This document shows positions 7,975 through 15,305 of a stretch of DNA of 64,000 nucleotides, piece after piece (the stretch's first letter is position 1; each line of letters begins with the position of its first letter). Origin of the DNA: Halovivax cerinus (GTDB lineage: Archaea; Halobacteriota; Halobacteria; Halobacteriales; Natrialbaceae); NCBI RefSeq assembly GCF_024498195.1, contig NZ_CP101824.1, positions 62,001 to 126,000 of the forward strand, read 5' to 3'. The notes under the pieces are model-generated. The model ran no database searches and was not told the origin of the DNA. It saw only the letters and a program-made list of their open reading frames with translations. The position numbers were made by a program, and so were the translations under genes.

Positions 7975-8781
7975 GACAGTACTACGTACCGCAGGTAACG
8001 GAGCTCTCCGAACAGGACCTCCAGGCAGTGTTCGAAGCAGCGCAACCGCCGGTCTGCCTGCTCGGTGATTGGGCCGTCCACCTTCACGTCACCCCCGGTT
8101 CCACTCGGCGCACGGCCGCGAGTAATCGGCTCAAGAGACATCGATATCGGCATCCACGTAGACGCGAGTTGGTCGAGTGACGATCTCCGGGAAACACCGG
8201 TTGGAGAGACTATCTCGGCAGTCGAAGACCTTGGATACACGAAGAGCCGGTTCGGATTCGTCCAGCACTTCCTCCGTGACAGTCAGGACCGAATCAGCGA
8301 AGACGAAGCAAGCGAACACGGCATGCACGACGTGTTCCAGGTATACGTCGATATAATCCCGGACACCACGGAGTTAGACGAGTTCCGAAACGCGTACGGG
8401 TTCAAACCACCGGCGGAACCACTCCTGAAACCGGTATTCGACGCGGACACGGGCGGACAGTTAGCGGAGCACGTGTCGTGGTCGCCGTCCGCCGGAACGC
8501 TGATTGTGTCGCCGGAATTGCTGGCCGCGATGAAAATTCGCTCACTCCCGGACCGAGACAAGAGTCACAAACGGGTGAAGGATGTTGCCGACCTTCACGC
8601 CCTCCTCTGATACGTCACGGACTATACGGATGTACGGACCGGCGCACTGGAATACGTCTCCGACTCCGACGTAGAGCGATTAGCGGCCGCAGTAGACGAT
8701 CCAGTGTTCGAAGACGCAGCGACACTCCTCCAGATCGAACCGCAACTCGTCAGCGACTCCATTTCCCAGTTACTCCGGTGA
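7971..8781 (+). pseudogene. nucleotidyltransferase (AbiEii-like toxin), three inactivating lesions
   Basis: The reading frame begins VRQYYVPQVTELSEQ and reaches LLGDWAVHLHVTPG. A first 1-bp loss near 8099 shifts the frame to FHSAHGRE, and a second 1-bp loss at 8124/8125 shifts it to IGSRDIDIGIHVD. A TGA at 8608-8610 then interrupts HALL-YVTDYTDV, after which the frame continues protein-like to a final stop at 8779-8781. The restored product (about 270 aa) has the G-W and DID metal-binding pattern of minimal nucleotidyltransferases and the LADLHALL region typical of AbiEii-type proteins. All three lesions are read directly; the original residues are inferred. Confidence 0.75.
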
Positions 8782-8862
8782 TCCCGTCACGAGGCCGATC
8801 GCGACGCCGAGACCGCTGCCGATCGCCATCCCAGTCCCCATCTTCGAGCCGCTCGTCGCCAT
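8770..8862 (-). pseudogene. 3'-truncated copy of the small glycine-zipper membrane gene
   Basis: Thirty codons, MATSGSKMGTGMAIGSGLG then VAIGLVTGSPE. The first 26 residues match the intact 50-aa gene at 6533-6685 with three changes. The second hydrophobic helix is missing because the duplicated DNA ends at 8785, where the 3' end of the nucleotidyltransferase remnant begins. Expression is doubtful. Confidence 0.6.
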
Positions 8863-8904
8863 AGCGGTGGCCTTCAAACGGCACGCACATACAGGTTCGG
8901 GAGG
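8785..8904 (+). repeat. direct duplication, copy B (120 bp)
   Basis: Partner of 6608-6727. It begins 3 bp after the stop of the nucleotidyltransferase pseudogene. Beyond 8904 weaker similarity to 6728-6790 continues (GTCTCGGTGAGGCG against GCTCGGTGATGCG), so the original duplication was larger. Confidence 0.85.
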
Positions 8905-9030
8905 AGACGGGCGTTCAGGGGTAGCAGGTCCGTCCGACAGCGTCTCGGTGAGGCGTGGGAAGTCGCTGGAGACAGCACGTATACCAACCGAAACGGCTTT
9001 ACGATACAATCGACTACATTTGGGTACACT

Positions 9031-9444
9031 ATGCCGGTGCTGCTCAAAGATCACGACGCCGAACTGACCCTTCGGCCAGGAACCACGAAATCAGATATCG
9101 TGGCCTACCTGTACCACAATCCCGAGTGGGGGTACTCTCCGCAGGACCTCACGGACGCCCTCGACATCCCGCGAGGGACCGCCACGACGACGCTAAAACG
9201 CCTCTACGAAGACGATTACGTCGGGAAAACCGACGACGGGTACTACTACGCGCTCGGCGAACGGGAAGACATTCGCCAGTACGTCTCCAGTCTCGATCAG
9301 GTGGACCGGCTGTTCGGCCACCACCGCGAGGCCGATGTCACGCCCGAGGAACCCGACAAACAGATCGGTGAGGGCCGGACCGACGAGGAACTCGATGCCG
9401 AACTCGACGCGCTGGAAGATGGGAGTGGCGACGTAGATGAGTAA
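9031..9444 (+). CDS. winged-helix protein, putative antitoxin of a MazF-like pair
   Basis: 137 aa. The central part is a MarR-like winged helix: KSDIVAYLYHNPEWGYSPQDL, then LDIPRGTATTTLKRLYEDDYV, then a wing (KTDDGYYYAL). The C-terminal 50 residues are strongly acidic (DEELDAELDALEDG) and probably disordered, a usual toxin-neutralising feature. The gene overlaps the MazF/PemK-like gene by 8 bp. Start ATG 9031 follows a TTTGGGTACACTATG context compatible with a leaderless or near-leaderless transcript. The antitoxin role is inferred from position. Confidence 0.7.
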   Translation: MPVLLKDHDAELTLRPGTTKSDIVAYLYHNPEWGYSPQDLTDALDIPRGTATTTLKRLYEDDYVGKTDDGYYYALGEREDIRQYVSSLDQVDRLFGHHREADVTPEEPDKQIGEGRTDEELDAELDALEDGSGDVDE

Positions 9445-9778
9445 ACTATCTGCAGGAGACGTGTGCTGGGCACGGGATCCAACGAACGCCCATTCTCAGA
9501 GACCAATCGTCGTACTGGCTCACGAAACGCACCCGTTCAGCGCCACCGATTGTACCGTGATGTGCATCGGGACGAGCGCCGGAACGTACCAGCAAACGAC
9601 ACCCGAACTCACGGATGAGCACCTCACCGGTATCTCGTTCAACGACACCTCGTACCTGATGCCCTGGGCCCTGTACACGATCCCGCCTGGGACGATCATG
9701 AACGGGAATACAAAGGGGAAACTGACGGAAGCTGGACGAAGACTCGTGAAGAAGTCCCTGATTGCGCTTCTCCCGTAG
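9437..9778 (+). CDS. MazF/PemK-like toxin (mRNA interferase family)
   Basis: 113 aa. It starts KLSAGDVCWARDPTNAHSQRPIVVLAHE, the typical opening of PemK/MazF proteins (G-D-V followed by an RP-hydrophobic strand). It continues with CTVMCIGTSAGTY, DTSYLMPWALYTIPPG and a C-terminal helix AGRRLVKKSLIALL. MazF-family toxins are SH3-barrel endoribonucleases that cleave mRNA. It is translationally coupled to the winged-helix gene before it. The usual AbrB or RHH antitoxin is absent, so the pairing is unusual. Confidence 0.7.
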   Translation: MSKLSAGDVCWARDPTNAHSQRPIVVLAHETHPFSATDCTVMCIGTSAGTYQQTTPELTDEHLTGISFNDTSYLMPWALYTIPPGTIMNGNTKGKLTEAGRRLVKKSLIALLP

Positions 9779-10033
9779 TGAGCGGACAGTGAGAGCGGTG
9801 CTGTAGTGCAATACTCCAGCCGGTACCGGGGTCCCAGGCTGTAGCAGTCCGAGTCTCCGCCGTGTAGTTCGTGGAGTGACTTCGACTGTCCTAGACGGAG
9901 ACCGGATTCAATCGAACAGTATCGAGCCTGTCCGAGACAATACATCACTTTCCTAAATGATCCGGCAGAGTCACCGAAGATAATAAATTTCCAACCTATC
10001 CAGTAATTATAATACACTGTATCGCGTAGCTCC
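9779..10033. other. AT-rich spacer, no gene recognised
   Basis: Between the MazF-like gene and the hairpin element. It becomes AT-rich at 9945-10020 (runs such as AATAAATTTCC and AATTATAATAC). A long minus-strand frame crossing 9520-10131 is the complement of the MazF-like gene plus this spacer and is not a convincing protein. Confidence 0.5.
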
Positions 10034-10190
10034 CGCTGGAAGCCAGCGTCTCCATCAATCGCAGGGGACTGCGAAGCAACGAAAGAGTCTCCGACTCTTT
10101 CGAGCATCGCGGGAACTCCGTTCCCGCTCAAAATTGTCCCGGGTGTTGCACCACCCGAGACGCGTGGCTTCCAAACCCGCTTGAGGGTTT
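10034..10190. repeat. hairpin-rich repeat element, copy A (six consecutive stem-loops)
   Basis: Stem-loops: CGCTGG-AAG-CCAGCG (10034-10048), TCGCAG-GGGA-CTGCGA (10059-10074), CGAAAGAGTC-TCC-GACTCTTTCG (10080-10102), GCGGGAA-CTCCG-TTCCCGC (10109-10127), GGGTG...CACCC (10141-10156) and AAACCC-GCTTGA-GGGTTT (10173-10190). The reverse complement of its two ends aligns with 55145-55246, so it is a dispersed repeat. Closely packed perfect hairpins with no intact transposase are reminiscent of IS200/IS605-family ends or their guide-RNA regions, but this is unproven. Confidence 0.75.
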
Positions 10191-10346
10191 AGTCACCATG
10201 TTACGGAACACACCGCCGAGACAAAAAGGTCTCGCCCGCTCTCGGTTTCGAGAGACGAATCGCTATCCGTCGCTGCCTTTCGATTCCCGGGATTGGGGGC
10301 CGAGATCCACCGGGTGGCGAGTTCGATCGCACCGTGGTGAGCTCGG

Positions 10347-10583
10347 ATGAGATCCATCGAATCGGCGGGCGGCGGGACTCGCGACACGTCTCGGACCCGC
10401 GAGTGTTACCGGTGTGACCGTGACGTGGCGCCACAACTCCTCTTTCGGGTCGACGTGCAGTCGCCGGACCATCTGTCGGAGAAGTACGCGGACTCCGTTC
10501 GGTACTGCTGTGAGCACTGCGCGGCCGCGATGAACCTCTCCGACTTCTCGGATCGGTGGAAGGCGCACGCGAAGCGGGAGTAG
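10347..10583 (+). CDS. small zinc-finger protein, 78 aa
   Basis: Start ATG 10347. Two cysteine pairs are visible: CYRCDRDV near residue 25 and YCCEHCAAAM near residue 56, a four-cysteine treble-clef/zinc-ribbon pattern found in many short haloarchaeal proteins (DUF7576-like). The N-terminal 20 residues are Gly/Thr/Arg-rich and probably disordered. The function of such proteins is mostly unknown; some affect motility or biofilm. It stands alone in the accessory island. Confidence 0.65.
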   Translation: MRSIESAGGGTRDTSRTRECYRCDRDVAPQLLFRVDVQSPDHLSEKYADSVRYCCEHCAAAMNLSDFSDRWKAHAKRE

Positions 10584-11143
10584 ACGGGCAGGGGTGAGAT
10601 TTTGTAGGGGTGCCTACCGCGTTTGGCCAGTTCACGCGTAGAAGTCAGCGGGATCCTCGACCACCTCGACTCGATAAGGCTCTAACAGTCTTGTTCAGAT
10701 GTTACAGTGAGTGTGCAGGTCGCCACGTTCACTTTCAGAGCCCTGGCGCTCTCGACTCCCACGGCTCGCTGCGGTCCGTACGGCGTCCTCAGAAATCGAA
10801 GAGTTGTGATGGGCCGCACAAGAGCCTCGCTCTTGCGAACGTCGGGGGTACCCACTATTCGTCAACTCGGAATGTACGTGATTGTCACTTACCAAGCGGA
10901 GTATGTCACGGTTTTCGCCTCTATTGTCCATCACAAGTCCCCATTTCCCCGACCGGTTCTCCAAGTGGACAGCAAGGTTAGACTCTTCGATCACTGTTTG
11001 AACAGTCTCCGTATCGAGTTGGTCGACGACGTACTCCGACTCCACGTCTTGCCGAGGTTCGAGATTTGCACTATACACTCGGTGACCGCGCTGTCGAAAT
11101 GACGTGACCGTCCCAGCGAGACCCCTCACTGGGTTACGTCAGT
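10584..11143. other. degenerate region with a hairpin; no intact gene
   Basis: A minus-strand frame (10695-11129, 144 aa) has a protein-like middle (YVVDQLDTETVQTVIEESN, AVHLENRSGKWGLVMDNRG) but loses coding character toward its C-terminus. It may be a remnant. A perfect stem-loop CAAGAGC-CTC-GCTCTTG occupies 10819-10835. Lower GC than the chromosome suggests acquired, decaying DNA. Confidence 0.4.
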
Positions 11144-11979
11144 TCATCCGCGGAGCACGACCGACTCGTCCGACGCCCGCTCTATAGCGTCGGTCAGTTC
11201 CAGCCATGCGATTCCCGACGCGGTCACTTCCACACCGATCTGGCGTTCAATCGCCGACTCGGGGACACCCGTGTAGAGATCGTCATCGTATTCGAACTCC
11301 AGAAGCGTGGTGATAGCATCGTGGACTGTCTTTCCGTCCCGAGACTGACGTAGAGACTCTCGATCTCTGCGTGGATGTCGAAGACGTATCCCCGCTCTTC
11401 GAGCCGATCCAGCTTGTGTTTCATCGCGCCAATGAACTCGTCTCTTCCGATGAGTCCCAACTGCGTTTCGACTTCTTCGAGGATCACGTCATCGTCGATC
11501 CCGCCCTGGGCGATTCGAATCATGTCGTCGACGTCGTCCTCGCGGTTGGCGACTGCCTTGAACAGGAAGATGTCGGTTAGCGCGACCGTCCGCACCGAGA
11601 GGGGGCCTTCGTCGAACAGGTGTCGACTCCGAGAGACCATCGAATCGGTTAGAAAGAGGACGCCAGCGACCTGCTCGCAGAACACGTCGAATCGTCGTCG
11701 GTCATTCTCGAGGATGAACGACGCCTCGAGCTCGTGGTACGATTCGGAGAGGCCCGCCGGCGGCTCGTATCCTGCTGAACGAAGGGCGGTTCGAAGCTGT
11801 CGGAGTTCGGAATCGCTCCGGACGATCAGATCGACATCCTTCGTGGCGTTTTTCAGTTCGGCCAGTGTCAATGCACCTCCGCCGATGAGATACACCGTCA
11901 GCTCGTCGTCGATGAGTTCGGCGAGTTCGCTGAACTGGCGACGAATCGCCGACGAACCAAACGTCGGCTCACGGCTCAT
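11144..11979 (-). pseudogene. minimal-nucleotidyltransferase toxin-like gene with C-terminal frameshift
   Basis: Starts at ATG 11979 and overlaps the preceding regulator by 4 bp. Features: VYLIGGGALTLAELKNATKDVDLIV, the G-G and DxD motif of nucleotidyltransferases (DUF6036-like), then an intact domain to EERGYVFDIHAEIESL. The annotated frame then runs Ser/Arg-rich to 11224. Another frame continues as SRDGKTVHDAITTLLEFEY and ends ...ASDESVVLRG at TGA 11144-11146. A dinucleotide gain in the TAGAGACT stretch (11351-11358) explains the shift. If expressed, the product loses about 60 C-terminal residues. Toxin role is inferred from the operon with an HTH regulator. Confidence 0.7.
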
Positions 11980-12902
11980 ATCTCGACCTCGTACTCGGCC
12001 GCCAGCGTCTCGAACTCGCTCCACTGCGGCGTCTCGTTCGAATCGGTCTCACCGCAAGTCTGTAAGAATTCCAGCAATGGGTCGACTGTATCAGCAATCC
12101 CATATTCGTTCGCGGTCGATTCGACGTCTTCGGGCGACAGCTCTTCCGCAGCAACCAGCAAGAGGGCGTACTTTCTGTGCCGGGAATCGTTTTCGATGAG
12201 GAGAAGGTGACACACCAGCTCCTCAGCGGTGAGTGAGTCCCGGTTCGCCGAGTAATAGTAGTACTGCTCGGACGTCGTGTGAAACCGAAGCCCGTACTCG
12301 GCGTAGGCGTCGAGACCAGTCAGGTGGTAGTCGATATCCGCTATCGTCTTCTCGGTGCGGACGAGGAAGTCGTCGTGTGACTCCCAGACGATCGTCCCGT
12401 TTCCCACATCGCGTTTGATTCGAACTCGGTGCAAGTGGTGACGGAACTCGGACGCGAAGACGTGCAGGTCCTCGAAGCCCGCTGTGAGCTGATAGTGGCT
12501 CTGCGTTTTCGTCGCCATTGCGCGATTCGTAAGCGTCCGCAGATTTCGGTAGATTGTCGCCCGGGCGTGATCCGTACGCTCTGTGAGTTCGGTGGCCGTC
12601 CACGACTCGTGACTGCTCAGGTAGTACAACACGTTCAGCATCGACGAGGTGAATAGCTCCGGAAAATCGACGTGCGGATGTGCCTTCGTGAGTGACTGCA
12701 GCGTCTCTACACACCGATTATCAACAGGTCTCGCGAGCGTTTGGTTCCCGTTTCGCTCTTTATAGATGAGATTTCCCTGTTCCAGATTGCCGAGTGCCTT
12801 GGTTATCGTCGTCTCCTGGTAGTCGAGCTCCCCGGCCAGCTCTCGCCTCGACGTAGCCGCGTCGAGCACTGAGAGTACCCGAAGTTCCTTCTCACCGATC
12901 AT
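11976..12902 (-). CDS. two-HTH winged-helix regulator, antitoxin candidate
   Basis: 308 aa. The first winged helix is residues 1-60 (ELRVLSVLDAATSRRELAGEL, TTITKALGNLEQGNLIYKE); the second is about 85-145 (MLNVLYYLSSHESWTATEL, HARATIYRNLRTLTNRAM). The C-terminal half is a mixed alpha/beta region (IVWESHDDFLVRTEK, YGLRFHTTSEQYYYYS) seen in haloarchaeal regulators that precede nucleotidyltransferase genes. The stop overlaps the next start by 4 bp (ATGA). The start lies against a 14-bp inverted-repeat operator, implying autoregulation. The gene is intact. Confidence 0.78.
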   Translation of the reverse strand: MIGEKELRVLSVLDAATSRRELAGELDYQETTITKALGNLEQGNLIYKERNGNQTLARPVDNRCVETLQSLTKAHPHVDFPELFTSSMLNVLYYLSSHESWTATELTERTDHARATIYRNLRTLTNRAMATKTQSHYQLTAGFEDLHVFASEFRHHLHRVRIKRDVGNGTIVWESHDDFLVRTEKTIADIDYHLTGLDAYAEYGLRFHTTSEQYYYYSANRDSLTAEELVCHLLLIENDSRHRKYALLLVAAEELSPEDVESTANEYGIADTVDPLLEFLQTCGETDSNETPQWSEFETLAAEYEVEI

Positions 12903-12903
12903 G

Positions 12904-12956
12904 TTGTCTCATATTCGAACAGACCCTACTTAAGCACTTGGACGAATATGAGACAA
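12904..12956 (-). promoter_or_regulatory. 14-bp perfect inverted-repeat operator and promoter
   Basis: TTGTCTCATATTCG (12904-12917) is repeated inverted as CGAATATGAGACAA (12943-12956), 25 bp apart, centre to centre 39 bp (about four helical turns). A TATA-like CTTAAG (12929-12934) lies between the arms about 30 bp from the start codon of the regulator, so the transcript is probably leaderless. Binding to both arms would enclose the TATA box. Confidence 0.75.
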
Positions 12957-13176
12957 ACTATCCGAAATATATCCCCTCCTATTTGACTTCAGATGCTGCT
13001 CTATATCCAACAATTTATGGCGTGTGTTTTGGATATTAACGCAGAAATCGGCAAATATCCGCCATTCTGACGGATTGGGCCGTAGACGGCTATGTACCAA
13101 ACACACCCAATAGATCAAAAATAATTCCTCTCGGTGACATCCTCCCCGTCGTAAACCGGCGGCTACGTGTAAGGAA

Positions 13177-13215
13177 ATGCGGGAAAAGGGGTTTATATCC
13201 AGTGGGCCGGCGCAG
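13177..13215. other. attL: 39-bp direct repeat containing the 3' end of tRNA-Pro
   Basis: Exact 39-bp match to 29907-29945. The right part equals the last 13 bases of tRNA-Pro (as its complement); the left part is tRNA 3'-flanking sequence with GGGTTTATATCC. Imperfect similarity continues for about 27 bp to the left (TAAACCGGC-GCTA at 13152 and at 29882). This copy carries no complete tRNA, so it is the junction away from the intact gene. Confidence 0.9.
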
Positions 13216-13279
13216 CGGGGAACTACGTCGATACTGTGCAGTGTCGATACCTCGAACGGCGCAAATCGGGTTGATGATT

Positions 13280-14359
13280 CTACTCATGGTCAAGATCCTC
13301 CAAATCGAGCGATTCGATCAGCGGTCGACGACGCTTCTCCATCCGATCCCGGAGCCGTCGACGGCGCTCCTCGGGATCGGCTTTGTCGTAGTGCTCTTCG
13401 ATCGTCTTCACGGTGGCATTGACGCGCTCAGCTACATCCTCGGGCGGCCAGCCGCGATTGAGTAGCCAGGTGACTGTCCCCGTTCGGATGCGATGCGGAG
13501 ATCGCGACGACGGGCACTTGCTGGCGTGTGCGTACTCGGTCCACTCACAGCTGGCTCGTTCCTTCCCATGCGGGCACTCGCCCATAAGACAGGGCTCGGT
13601 CGCCAGGTAGCTCCAGACGCGGAGCGTGTTCTTTCCGGGCCGACCCTTTGCGCTCGCTAGAAGCGGCTGACGACCGTTCTCGTCCCGAACGTCGTACCGG
13701 TTGTTCCGGATATAGAACCGGACCACCTCGGCCGTCTCCGGCCGTAGCGCGACCGGCCTCTCCCCGCCAAGCTTGTTCTTCAACGGGGTCCCGGATTCCG
13801 GCCGGTGACGGAAATCAGCGTACGGTTGATCGCCCAGGTGAACGTCTCGGATATCGAGCGCCCGGAGGCCGCCTTGCCTCGCTCCGGTGAACCAGGCGAG
13901 TTCGAGGAACGCGTGGGCGCGGGTTCCGTAATGCTTCTCACTGTTTCGATAGAACTTCAGCAGCGCAACCGCGTCCTCGGTGTGCAGTTTCGCGTTGTTC
14001 GACCGGTCTTCGGGGTCAAGATCCGGAATCCGGACGGAATCAGCCAACCCATCCTCGACAGCGCCGAGATCTTCGAGGAAGCCGGCGAGTTTCTTCAGCG
14101 TCCACATCTCGCCTTCTAACGTCGCCGGAGCGACGTCGGACGCGCGGATCTCGTAGTACTCGTCCATGTCGTACGGGCGAAGCTGACCGACCGTCACGAT
14201 CCCGACCGACTCGCACCACTCGATCCACAGTTTCAGCCTGTATTCCCAACCGTGAAGACTCCCCTCAGTCGAATCGGCTTCTCTCCGTCGAAGATACCGC
14301 TGGACGGCTTCCCGAGGAGTGAATTCCTCGGGGTCGCGGCGTCGTCGATTCCGGCTCAC
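13280..14359 (-). CDS. int: tyrosine recombinase / provirus integrase
   Basis: 359 aa from GTG 14359, which overlaps the preceding zinc-protein stop (GTGA). Residues about 15-110 are an SAM-like core-binding domain (SLHGWEYRLKLWIEWCESVG). The catalytic domain shows the first Arg in TGARQGGLRALDI, HRIRTGTVTWLLNRG (HxxR box) and the nucleophile Tyr in EEHYDKADPEERR. An insertion with four Cys/His (CLMGECPHGKERASC, then CPSSRSPH) is typical of haloarchaeal viral integrases. Located 65 bp from attL, so it should integrate and excise the element at tRNA-Pro. The open frame upstream of the GTG belongs to the overlapping small gene. Confidence 0.92.
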   Translation of the reverse strand: MSRNRRRRDPEEFTPREAVQRYLRRREADSTEGSLHGWEYRLKLWIEWCESVGIVTVGQLRPYDMDEYYEIRASDVAPATLEGEMWTLKKLAGFLEDLGAVEDGLADSVRIPDLDPEDRSNNAKLHTEDAVALLKFYRNSEKHYGTRAHAFLELAWFTGARQGGLRALDIRDVHLGDQPYADFRHRPESGTPLKNKLGGERPVALRPETAEVVRFYIRNNRYDVRDENGRQPLLASAKGRPGKNTLRVWSYLATEPCLMGECPHGKERASCEWTEYAHASKCPSSRSPHRIRTGTVTWLLNRGWPPEDVAERVNATVKTIEEHYDKADPEERRRRLRDRMEKRRRPLIESLDLEDLDHE

Positions 14360-14526
14360 TCTCGCCCCTCCCGACCAGCCCGATCGCGACGCTCCGCTTC
14401 GCGATACGCACGCTCGATCTCCCGAGCGCAGTTGGCGCAGACGTGCCCCTCGGGCGTTATCGTCTCGGCCCGCCCATCGCAGCGGGGCGTGTCGCACTGG
14501 CCGGCTTCGACGGGTTGGACGCTCAT
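14356..14526 (-). CDS. 56-aa zinc-binding protein coupled to integrase
   Basis: Reads MSVQPVEAGQCDTPRCDGRAE and later HVCANCAREIERAYREAERR. The cysteines CDTPRC and CANC form one probable zinc site; the rest is a basic/acidic helix. The stop overlaps the integrase GTG start, so the two are translationally coupled. Directionality-factor or regulator roles are possible but not shown. Confidence 0.6.
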   Translation of the reverse strand: MSVQPVEAGQCDTPRCDGRAETITPEGHVCANCAREIERAYREAERRDRAGREGRE

Positions 14527-14600
14527 GCGGCCACCCCGCGAGTGTCTGAAAACTGGTTGGTAGCGGTACGCTGAAGGATCGTGCGCGTGTTTGCTCGCAT
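14523..14600 (-). CDS. possible 25-aa leader peptide upstream of the integrase operon
   Basis: ATG at 14598-14600, preceded by a Shine-Dalgarno-like AAGGTGAGACC; product begins MRANTRTILQRTATNQ and its TGA overlaps the next ATG (ATGA). The chain of ATGA and GTGA overlaps (leader, zinc protein, integrase) supports translation. No homologue can be named. Confidence 0.35.
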   Translation of the reverse strand: MRANTRTILQRTATNQFSDTRGVAA

Positions 14601-14792
14601 GGTCTCACCTTGTGGGACCACGGACCGGACCGGGCGCACAGCATGTCCAGTGACGCGCGCCCGGTGGGGGTCCGTTGGTCGATACGATAGTTGTCGAGAG
14701 GGTAGCTTAAGGTCGGGAGTCAGCTTTCCGGAATTTCCGATACGGTGTCGTCGAATGGGGCTTTCATATCCCCGTCGGGTGCAGTGTTGCAT

Positions 14793-14840
14793 GGTTCTCG
14801 CACACCAGAGAACCACCCGGACCCGCGCCACCACGCGGGT
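14793..14840. terminator. two adjacent stem-loops followed by a T-rich tract
   Basis: GGTTCTC...GAGAACC (14793-14814) and ACCCGCG...CGCGGGT (14821-14840), followed on the plus strand by CGTCGTCTTTCTTCTT. They lie between the leftward integrase operon and the rightward winged-helix gene in a 417-bp gap (14601-15017) with no other gene. Either a terminator or a structured leader/ncRNA; the direction is not certain. Confidence 0.45.
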
Positions 14841-15017
14841 CGTCGTCTTTCTTCTTCACATCGATCGGCCCAGGCCTGGGTGAGTCTCTGTTAGCCGGAC
14901 TGACTGTCCCCGTATACTTATAGATTAGCGTAAAAACGCTACTATCACAGCACAAATGAGACAAGACATTGGCAAACCGACGGAAGTTAAACGGGGTCGG
15001 ACCGACGGAACGGACGA

Positions 15018-15305
15018 ATGCGGCCCAGACCGGCGTGGATGAGTCTGAAAGATGGTCTGATCCTCGAATTCCTCGCGGATCACGATCTCGAGCTCCCGCC
15101 GAAGCCGCTCTATCGGAATTTGAATCGACACGGGCACGAAATCGGGTACTCGACGGTCCGGCTTCGGCTCAGTGAGTTGGACGATCACGGACTCATCCGT
15201 CAGACCGAAGACGGCGGATACTACGAAATCACCGAGAAGGGGCGTGCGTATCTCGACGGCGAACTCGACGCGTCGGACCTGGAGGACTCAGACGAATCCG
15301 AGTGA
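15018..15305 (+). CDS. small winged-helix regulator of the provirus
   Basis: 95 aa. Begins MRPRPAWMSLKDGLILEFL, the standard opening of short haloarchaeal PhiH1-repressor-like winged-helix proteins. Recognition helix STVRLRLSELDDHGLI and wing RQTEDGGYYEITEKG follow. The C-terminus is acidic. Such proteins control lysogeny in haloviruses, so it is a repressor candidate; this is inference. It converges with the next gene, overlapping 18 bp at the 3' ends. Confidence 0.75.
   Translation: MRPRPAWMSLKDGLILEFLADHDLELPPKPLYRNLNRHGHEIGYSTVRLRLSELDDHGLIRQTEDGGYYEITEKGRAYLDGELDASDLEDSDESE

Noticed and set aside
8608-8610. TGA inside the nucleotidyltransferase frame as a recoded (selenocysteine-type) codon
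   Set aside because: Two frameshifts upstream already break the gene, haloarchaea are not known to use Sec, and no SECIS-like hairpin is evident.
9520-10131. 203-aa minus-strand frame across the MazF-like gene and spacer
   Set aside because: It is the complement of a coupled, motif-bearing gene and then of the hairpin repeat.
13203-13215. A second tRNA gene at attL
   Set aside because: Only the last 13 bases of tRNA-Pro are present; the rest of the cloverleaf is absent.
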